Shown piece after piece: positions 57,008 to 64,000 of a DNA stretch of 64,000 bases. The translations under genes and the position numbers were made by a program. A model generated the notes under the pieces. That model saw nothing but the letters and a program-made list of their open reading frames with translations, did no database searches and was not told the DNA's origin. How positions within the stretch are numbered: the stretch's first letter is position 1; every line of letters starts with the position of its first letter. This DNA comes from Ustilaginoidea virens. Its lineage: Eukaryota > Ascomycota > Sordariomycetes > Hypocreales > Clavicipitaceae. The stretch lies in NCBI RefSeq assembly GCF_000687475.1, contig NC_057318.1, forward strand, positions 4,774,001 to 4,838,000, read 5' to 3'.

Positions 57008-59849
57008 ATGGATTCTCTTGTATGGATTGATTTGCGGCCGCCTCTACTTGATCTTGCCCTTTCTCATTGCTTATAATCATCCCCCCCCCCCTCTTCATCC
57101 TTGACCAGCATTTGATCACATGCTAATAGGACGCTTGCTACACAGGGTGGTAATATTTTGCCCTTCGGTATTGATGTTCATGCTCAACCTCTTCTCGCGG
57201 GACTAGCAATTGCCCTTGTTAGCGGGATTGCCCTGTATTGCTTATCGTCTCGCTCCAAGAACGACGGCGACGAGGCTCCTGGCCTCATAGAGTCCTTTTT
57301 CTTGTTCTTTTATTCTTCTTTTCTGAAGCCTCACCATGGCAGTGACGAGGCAAACCATCAGGATGCCTTGGAGAGCTTCTACAGGACGCAAGCTGGTGCT
57401 TATGATCCCACTCGCAAGGTCCTTCTCCGAGGACGCGAGGACATGTTGGGCTTGGCGATTGCCCAGCTCAAGTCAAAGGCTGGAAAAGCCATGACTTCGG
57501 GAAGGACCCAATCCAAGTGTGTTTGGGTTGATGTAAGCATTCAGAGTTTGAACCATGGCAACGCAGTTTTGTGGTGGAGAATCCCCGCGCTTTGAAGAGA
57601 TACTGACAACAGCAATGGCGCAGATTGGTGGCGGTACTGGCTGGAATATCGAAGCCATGGGTAGTTTTGTCAATGTACCAGAGTTCTTCTCTAGCGTTTA
57701 TCTCGTGGACTATTCTCCATCTCTATGTGAGGTGGCTCGAAAGAGATTTGACCGACTTGGGTGGAAGAATGTAAAGGTTGTGTGCGAGGATGCTCGCAAT
57801 TTTCGTCTTGAAAACTACCAGACGAACACAAGCCCTGCTCAGAACCCTCTCTGCCCTTCAGTACCCGGCGGCTCTACGCAGCAACGCCCCGAGCATGGCG
57901 GTGCTGACCTTGTCACCATGTCTTACAGCCTGTCCATGATTGTAAGTTATCAACATCTGAAGTGGAAGGGGCGCTCCGGTCAGCAGCCACGATGAGAGTC
58001 TTATCTGCTTACATTTCTGATTTTGAAGCCTGACTACTACTCTGTCATCGACTTGGTACCCTCTGTACTCTCTCCCCACGGCATCTTCGGAGTAGTGGAC
58101 TTCTATGTCCAGAGCAGGGCCGACTTTTCATTCCGCAACTACACTGGCGGTGCATTGGGCCGCCATGTCAACGCTTTGTCTCGCATGTTCTGGCGCGCCT
58201 GGTTCGATCTCGACCGTGTTGGTCTTGAGCCTAGCCGTCGTGACTACCTCGAGTACAAGTTTGGCACCGTCCTCAACGTCAACGACCGCAACAAGGCGTT
58301 AGGATACATCCCCTACTATGTATGGATCGGTTGCCATAAGAAGCTCTTTGCCCCTCCGAATCTGCCTCACGAGATTATTGAGCGGGTTGACGCCTTGGCA
58401 ACGGAATCACCTTACCTGTACCCGGTTCAACAAGGCGACGCATCGACCCGGGCGGTTGAGAGGTTGGCTCCCGAGACTCGTTCCAAAGCTTTCAGCTCCG
58501 CGGTGCAAAACCTGTCGGCCAACCTACCCCTTCCGTCCTTCTTCTACCAGAACCACCACTGGCGCATCTACTATGACGACCAGCTGCAGAAGCACACCCA
58601 GTTCAACGACGAGTACATTTACGCCTTTACGTGGGAAGATGCTCGCGTTGATGAGCGCATCCTGAGGCTGGGGCCCGAGGACAAGGTCTTGGCCATCAGC
58701 TCCGCTGGCGACAACATCTTATCCTACCTTGCCCAAAGCCCAGCTCGCGTGCATGCCGTTGATCTGAATCCTACCCAAAACCACCTTTTGGAGCTCAAGG
58801 CTGCCTGCTACACCGCGCTCACTTACGAGGACTTTTGGAAGATTTTCGGCCGAGGGAAGCACGCTGGTTTCCGGGATTTGCTGATCAACAAACTTTCTCC
58901 TCACCTGTCTTCTCGGGCGTTTCAGTTTTGGCTCAGCAAGGCGGACGTGTTCCAGAACAAAAGGAGCCGCGGCCTCTACGACACGGGGGGCTCTCGCCAT
59001 GCCATTCGAGCAATGCGTTGGGTTTGCCGTCTCTTTGGTCTCCGTTCCAGCGTGTCCAGGCTGCTCGAGGCCAAGACGCTCAATGAGCAGCGCGAGATCT
59101 GGCGCCAGAAAATCCGTCCAGCCCTGCTCTCCAAATTCGTGTGCAACCTGGTCGTTGCGCAGGAAAGCTTTCTGTGGAATGCGCTCGGGGTCCCAAAGAA
59201 CCAGCTCGCCATGATTGAAAGGGACCATGCCAACTCCGAGCTCGTCAAGGGGGACCGGCCCGTCGCCAAAAACACCCGGTCCCACGCCATCTGGCACTAC
59301 ATGGTGAACACGCTCGACCCTATCGCGGAAGAGACGCACATAGCTCAAGACAATCCTCACTACTACGTTTGCCTGGCCGGCAGCTTCTCCCGAAAGTGCC
59401 ACCCTCACTACCTCGCACCTGAAGTCCACGCCAAGCTTTCCAAGCCCGGCGCCCTGGACGGTCTGCGCATCCACACCGACGAGCTTGACCAGGTCCTTGC
59501 CCGCATCAGCCCAGGCACCCTCACCGTCGCTGTCGTCATGGACAGTATGGATTGGTTCGACCCAGGCTCGCCTGCTGCTGCTGCTCAGGTCGCCAAGCTC
59601 AACCGAGCGCTCAAAATGGGCGGCCGCGTCATGTTGCGAACGTCGGCCCTTGTGCCCTGGTATATCAAAGTGTTTGAAGCGCACGGCTTCACGGCCAAAC
59701 GACACGGCGCCAGAGTCGACGGCGCCTGCATTGACCGCGTGAACATGTACGCCAGCTGCTGGGTCTGCACCAAGGTCGGAAACCTGCCACCTCCGACTCC
59801 TGAAATGGACCGCATCGGCGGTCTCGAGATGCCGATCTTGACAATATGA
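57008..59849 (+). CDS. BTA1: Betaine lipid synthase (BtaB/BtaA fusion)
   Basis: Exons 57008-57019, 57146-57532, 57624-57941 and 58029-59849 give 845 residues. BTA1 transfers the aminocarboxypropyl group of S-adenosylmethionine to diacylglycerol and then trimethylates it, making DGTS, a phosphorus-free membrane lipid that replaces phosphatidylcholine. An N-terminal transmembrane segment (AGLAIALVSGIALYC) precedes a SAM methyltransferase domain (IGGGTGWNIE at 134; VYLVDYSPSLCEVARKR). The BtaA-like domain is at about 430-800 (YAFTWEDARVDERIL, ISSAGDNILSYLAQ, HAVDLNPTQNHLLELK, MDSMDWFD). Introns 2 and 3 (91 and 87 bp) are secure. The four-codon first exon (MDSL, then a 126-bp intron with a GTATGG donor and CACAG acceptor) is the best in-frame ATG I can find, but is less certain. 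Expression is typically phosphate-regulated in relatives. Confidence 0.92.
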
Positions 59850-60498
59850 TGCAAGCGGAATTCCTCATGGAATCTCTTTGCTCGGTCTTGTCCGACACAA
59901 CGCGGCATTTTATGGTCAAAACGGGAACAAAAAACAGAAACACAGTCCTGCATCTAGTTCTCCTGCATCTCCAACAGATAGGGAACTCGTCAACGTCCGG
60001 TTTGAGACGATGGTGGTTTTGAACGGGGTATGGAACCGAACGTAGCACACTACACGTCTTTGCGATTAGTTGAAGAGTAATAAAATCGAGCAATAAGCTC
60101 GCGCGAACATCATCTTTTGTCCCCCAGGCCAAGTGTGGACGTGCTGGCAATTGCGAACATTCAGTACGTTGCGTATTCTGACGGGGGCCAAGCCCGGCAA
60201 GGTAGGTATCAGCCAGCGAGGTATCAACGAGCGAGGTGCCCTCTCAAATGTAGCAACAAACGGAATCGGAATCGTGTTTCCTGTTGCGAGACACCACCTA
60301 CACTCACGTACTCGTACTTCCTAAAAGATGGAAAAAGCATAAGATGAAAATTAAAACCAGTCCCGTGATTTGCATACTTCAGTGCAACCAAGCCGGGGCC
60401 GCCCCGGTTTTCGCCCACTCCATGCTTCCCCGGCAAACATGTCCGATGCCCTCCTGAACACTTTGCTCCATTAAACCGCACCGACCGGGCTTGCCGCT
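59850..60498. other. Convergent 3' spacer
   Basis: Tail-to-tail region between BTA1 and SDH4. AATAAAA-like signals occur near 60080. No gene is recognised. Confidence 0.75.
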
Positions 60499-61283
60499 CT
60501 ACGCCTTCCAGACCCGCTTGATGGCTTCCGTAACGCCGACGTCGTTGGTCTCAAACTCGTACAGGCCAATGCCCACCGTCACCGTGGCCGCGTTCAACCC
60601 CCACCAGAACAGCTTCCGCAGGCCGGGGTACCGCTTCTTGGGGATGTAGTCGATGATGACGGACTGGAAGCCCATGTGGGAGTGGATGAGGACGGCGCAG
60701 CAGAGGACGGCATCCATGGTCGGGTTGAGCGAGCCCGAGGCGAACGGCGCAATGGACAAGGGCACGAGGCCGGCCGCGACGAGCCGCTCAAAGGTCCAGT
60801 GGTAGGAGCCATGGGCTGCAGACGGGGTGGGCACCGGGGCAGGGTCGTTGACTAGAAAAAAAGCCGTTTTGTCAGCGATGAATCCCCGTGATTTCGCGGC
60901 TCGCCAGAACAGCCCTGGCCGCAGGTCCTGTCCCGCAGGGATCCTACGCCATGAGCGGGCGTGAAGCAAGCACCGGGTTTTGTCGGAGTCGTACCTCCAC
61001 CTTCGATCCGCTCTGCAGGCGTAACAAACACGAGTTAGCACGGCGCTCCGAATGTTCAACGACGAAAGGACAAAGGGTGCCGCCTTCCCCGCAACCGGCT
61101 GCCTTCACCGTGCCACAGGGAGCGGACGACGGGGGGGGGGGCAGTCTCACGCGGTCCAGGCGGCAAGATGGCGCATCTCTTGCTGGAGCCGTGGAAAGCG
61201 GCAGCTCTGGCGGCCATGGCGCCGGGAGCCCGAGCCGCCAGCACCGCTTGCCGCAGCACCGAGGGTCGCGCAAGTGAGGCCAT
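60499..61283 (-). CDS. SDH4: Succinate dehydrogenase membrane anchor subunit (CybS)
   Basis: Three exons (complement): 61283-61151, 61012-60995 and 60851-60499; 167 residues. This subunit anchors complex II in the inner mitochondrial membrane and helps form the ubiquinone and haem b sites. The first 35 residues (Ala/Arg-rich, no acids) are a mitochondrial presequence. Exon 2 is only 18 nt. With it the join reads AILPPGPQRIEGGVNDPAPVPTP, which fits the usual fungal LPPGPQ..GTVND block; without it the frame still closes, but that block is lost. HGSYHWTFERLVAAGLVPL and AVLIHSHMGFQSVIIDYIPKK (CybS haem/quinone region) follow, and three transmembrane helices are visible. The introns (138 and 143 bp) have GTGAGA/CTGCAG and GTACGA/TCTAG ends. 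Confidence 0.92.
60995..61012 (-). other. SDH4: 18-nt micro-exon of SDH4
   Basis: An 18-base exon bounded by CCTGCAG upstream and GTACGA downstream, adding six residues (QRIEGG, shared with flanking phase-1 bases) before VNDPAPVP. Automatic gene finders could easily skip it. Confidence 0.8.
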
Positions 61284-61885
61284 TCCTTCTTTTCGTTTCT
61301 TCCGTTTCTTGTTTCTGCTGGTTCGGAGGTGTTTCTCGGCGGTACGAGACGGGAGTGGGGGGGGGCGAGGAAGATTCGTGTTCTGCGCAGCTTCAACCTC
61401 GTCGACGTAGGGGCTTGGTTGGTGATGATGGCGGGCACGCGCGAGATGGGAAAAGAGAACCACGAGGGAAGCATTCGCTGTCGACGTTGATTTTCCGAAC
61501 ATTGCCGAGGAACTTGATTACCCGCTCTGTGATTGGTTGGCGGCCGGCGCGCAAGCCCGACTCGAACTTGTGGCGCCGGAGGGAAGAACGTGTTTCCCGG
61601 CAAGGGGCAGATGCGAGCTGGCTATTGGCTTACACCGGGGACCACAGCCAACGGGGACAAGTTGTGATTTAATTTTTCTTTTTTTAAAATCTTTACCTTC
61701 TCAGAAGAAGGGGAGGGAGAAAATCAAGCAGACGAAGAGACGCAGATACCCTGCTGACAACCCATTCGATCACCTTGCACCTCGGAATACCAGCAGCAAA
61801 CGACGTACAGCATCCAAGGCTCTGCCTTCATCCTGAAGGAGGCCGACCCGGGCGCTCCTCCCTGGGCGAGGCCGTCTCTCTCAAA
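61284..61885. promoter_or_regulatory. Bidirectional promoter between SDH4 and mitochondrial TyrRS
   Basis: 602 bases separate the two start codons. Two CCAAT boxes (as ATTGG at 61532-61536 and 61624-61628) lie near the middle. CCAAT-binding Hap2/3/5-type complexes control respiratory genes in fungi. I see no other gene here. Confidence 0.5.
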
Positions 61886-63905
61886 ATGAGCCCCCGAATA
61901 CCTGCTCCGAGATCCTTCTCTCGGCTCACGGCTCGACTGCCCCGGTCTGCGCTCCATGTGCAGCACGCAAGAGGCATATCCGGCTCATACCTCGCCAAGG
62001 TGGCTCAAGGCGAGCAGGAGTGGGAGCAGAGGGCGGAGAGGATCCTCAAGGGCGAGCAGCCTCACGAGTGGGATCTTCTCGAGGAGAGAGGATACATCAA
62101 GGATGTTGCTGGGTACGCTCATGACCATCCTGGCAGTGTTCCCGAGACGGGGAAAGCAAGCAACCTCGTCAAAACCGCAAGATTGCCTGCCGCCTTTCTT
62201 TGCTGACGCCGAGAGTGTACGCCGTACGCCGTACGCCGTACGTAGAACCCCCGAAACGATCAAGGAGATTATGCGCATCAAGAGAATCGGCGTCTATGTC
62301 GGCGTGGACCCTACCGCCGACTCGTTGCACATTGGGCACCTGCTCCCCTTCATGCCTCTCTTCTGGCTGTGGTTCCACGGCTACCCTGCCGTGACGCTCC
62401 TGGGCGGCGCTACCGCGCGAATCGGCGACCCGACCGGCCGAGTGCAGGGCCGCGAGCCTCTGTCCAACGCGGATATATCTAAAAATGTCGCCAAGATCCA
62501 TTTCCAGCTCACGCGCTTATGGGCCAACGTGGTCACCCTGCGAGACAAGTACGGATACGCAAAGGACTGGGCGGCCAAGCGTCATCTCCTCAACAACAAC
62601 ATGTGGCTGCAGGGCCTGACCGTCTACGATTTCACCAAGCGGGTGGCTAGGCAGACCAGGATCGGGCCCATGCTGTCGCGCGACACGGTGAAGCGCAGGC
62701 TGACCGAGGGTGACGGCATGTCCCTGGGCGAGTTCATGTATCCGCTGTTCCAGGGATGGGATTTCTGGCACATGTACAACAAGCTTGGCATCCAGATGCA
62801 GATTGGCGGCTCCGACCAGTACGGCAACATTGTGGCGGGCATCGAAGCCCTCAAGGTCATCCGGGAAAGCGAGGAGGCGCCGCACGACAGGATGCCCGCC
62901 GGATGGAAGCACGAACCCGTCGGATTCACGGTACCGCTTCTGCTCGACTCTGCCGGCGTCAAGTTCGGCAAGAGCGCTGGCAACGCCGTATGGCTGGACG
63001 AGTTCAAGACATCTGCGTACGATCTGTACGGATACTTTATGCGCCGACGGGATGACGAGGTCGAGAAGCTGCTCAAACTCTTCACCTTCCTGCCAATGGC
63101 CAAGATCCAGGAGGTCATGATGCAGCACAAACTGGATCCGCACAAGAGGGTCGCCCAGCACACCCTCGCGTTCGAGGTTCTGTCTCTGGTTTACGGCTCC
63201 CAGAAAGCCCTCCAGGAAGCTCAGCAGCACAAGTTCCGGTTCGGCGGCGAGTTGCCGCGCGTAGTCTACGAGCCCTCCGAGGAGAGCGGCATCATCACGC
63301 CGAATAATGCGCCGCGGAGCGACATTCAGCTTCCCAGATCCGTCATGGACCTCTCGCCCGCCAAGTTGCTCTTCGCCACCGGTCTAGCCAGCAGCAGCAG
63401 TGAAGGCCAGCGACTAGTCATGCAGCAGGGTGCATACGTCGCCGCTCAGCCGGGACAATTCCGAGGTCTCGTCCCGGGCAATCTATCTTGGACTCCCATG
63501 AAGCTGTGGTTCCCCAAGGAAACAGCAAAGTACCTCATTGACGACAAGCTCCTCATCTTGCGCAAGGGCAAGCACAATGTTCGCATCGTGGAGCTGGTGT
63601 CTGACAAGGAATGGGCCGCCAGCGGGAAAATATACCCAGGGCAACCCTACACCGGCATCATACGACGCACCATGCAAGCGTTGAAGAAAGACGCCGAGAC
63701 TACGGGGCAGAAACTTACAGCGTTTCAGCTCAGGAGGCTGGCGGAACAAGAGACTGGCGAGCGGGAGAGGTTGATGGTGGCCAATAACCCTGATATTGAG
63801 CTACCTAGCAAGCATGAGCTACGACAGAGGACCAAAGAGCGACAAGGGAGGTTGACACCAGATTGGGTTAAAAGAGGGAAGCAGAAGCCTAATCGTGAGG
63901 AGTAA
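61886..63905 (+). CDS. Mitochondrial tyrosyl-tRNA synthetase, CYT-18-like
   Basis: Exons 61886-62112 and 62246-63905 (133-bp intron, GTACGC donor, CGTAG acceptor, phase 2) give 628 residues. It charges mitochondrial tRNA-Tyr. The presequence is Arg/Ser-rich (SPRIPAPRSFSRLTARLP). ERILKGEQPHEWDLLEERGYIKDVAGT matches the N-terminal helix region of Neurospora CYT-18. The class I signatures are LHIGHLLP (about 104) and KFGKSAGN (about 315, KMSKS-like), with MQIGGSDQYGNI for tyrosine binding. An S4-like C-terminal domain (about 450-560) and a very basic tail follow. In Neurospora and Podospora this enzyme also helps group I introns splice; the N-terminal helix and inserts suggest, but do not prove, the same here. 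A GTACGCC repeat sits at the intron's 3' end. Confidence 0.93.
62217..62245 (+). repeat. GTACGCC heptamer repeat at the TyrRS 3' splice site
   Basis: Three GTACGCC units plus GTACGTAG, where the last AG is the proposed acceptor. The repeat lies between the likely branch point (CTGAC, 62203-62207) and the splice site. Confidence 0.85.
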
Positions 63906-64000
63906 TCACTCTTGCCCAAGTCGGGTGGCTGCTCCGTCGATTGCGCTCTTTTCGTATACTGTTGTGTGTACTGTTATATTAGCCTGTAGATTAAGAAAAG
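63906..64000 (+). other. 3' flank of mitochondrial TyrRS gene
   Basis: Only 95 bases remain after the stop codon. They are T-rich with no coding signal and are probably 3' UTR. Confidence 0.7.

Noticed and set aside
1..64000. Secondary metabolite cluster, transposon, virus-like or CRISPR content
   Set aside because: No polyketide synthase, peptide synthetase, transposase, reverse transcriptase or spaced direct-repeat array is visible in any frame I read.

Overview
The window is nuclear DNA of a filamentous ascomycete, most likely a Sordariomycete (Hypocreales is my guess). The evidence is small spliceosomal introns with GTRNGT donors and CTRAY-type branch sites, long spacers full of homopurine/homopyrimidine and microsatellite tracts, and a gene set typical of the Pezizomycotina: a Neurospora-type HET-C, a fused betaine lipid synthase, a CYT-18-like mitochondrial TyrRS and a single-chain urease. 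There are no bacterial operons, CRISPR arrays, rRNA genes or convincing tRNAs, and I recognised no transposon protein. Most long open frames besides the genes listed are antisense or intergenic shadows in GC-rich DNA.

Layout. 1-10085 is a ten-kilobase stretch with no recognisable gene, ending in the likely promoter of a SANT/Myb-like putative regulator (10086-11962, +). After a 4-kb spacer come an EDEM/Mnl1-like GH47 alpha-mannosidase with a C-terminal PA domain (16038-19436, +) and adenine phosphoribosyltransferase (20360-21136, -). A 3.9-kb repeat-rich spacer follows, then an uncharacterised multi-pass membrane protein (24991-27364, -), peroxin PEX2 (28323-29861, -), an uncharacterised membrane/coiled-coil protein (31165-33174, +), a PA-TM-RING ubiquitin ligase (34165 to about 36211, -, first exon unresolved) and het-c (38752-41865, -). 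The spacer 41866-45639 is dominated by minisatellites. It is followed by an HMG-box protein with an 893-bp intron (45640-47471, +), urease (48622-51846, -), the SAGA subunit Ngg1/Ada3 (53035-55085, -), betaine lipid synthase BTA1 (57008-59849, +), succinate dehydrogenase anchor SDH4 (60499-61283, -) and mitochondrial tyrosyl-tRNA synthetase (61886-63905, +).

How they relate. This is mainly an ordinary housekeeping neighbourhood, not a biosynthetic cluster. The clearest functional link is the head-to-head pair SDH4/mt-TyrRS, both mitochondrial, sharing a 602-bp promoter with two CCAAT boxes. Urease has several GATA-type sites upstream, which fits nitrogen control. HET-C marks a possible allorecognition locus. 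The points most worth following are an 18-nt micro-exon in SDH4 and two other tiny exons, a GTACGCC repeat between branch point and acceptor in the TyrRS intron that could create an alternative in-frame exon start, dispersed 9-mer (TACGGAGTA) and 10-mer (TACCTAGGTA) elements in the spacers, and in-frame microsatellite growth in several proteins. Splice sites were assigned by eye from frame continuity, consensus signals and remembered family sequence. They have not been tested against transcripts.
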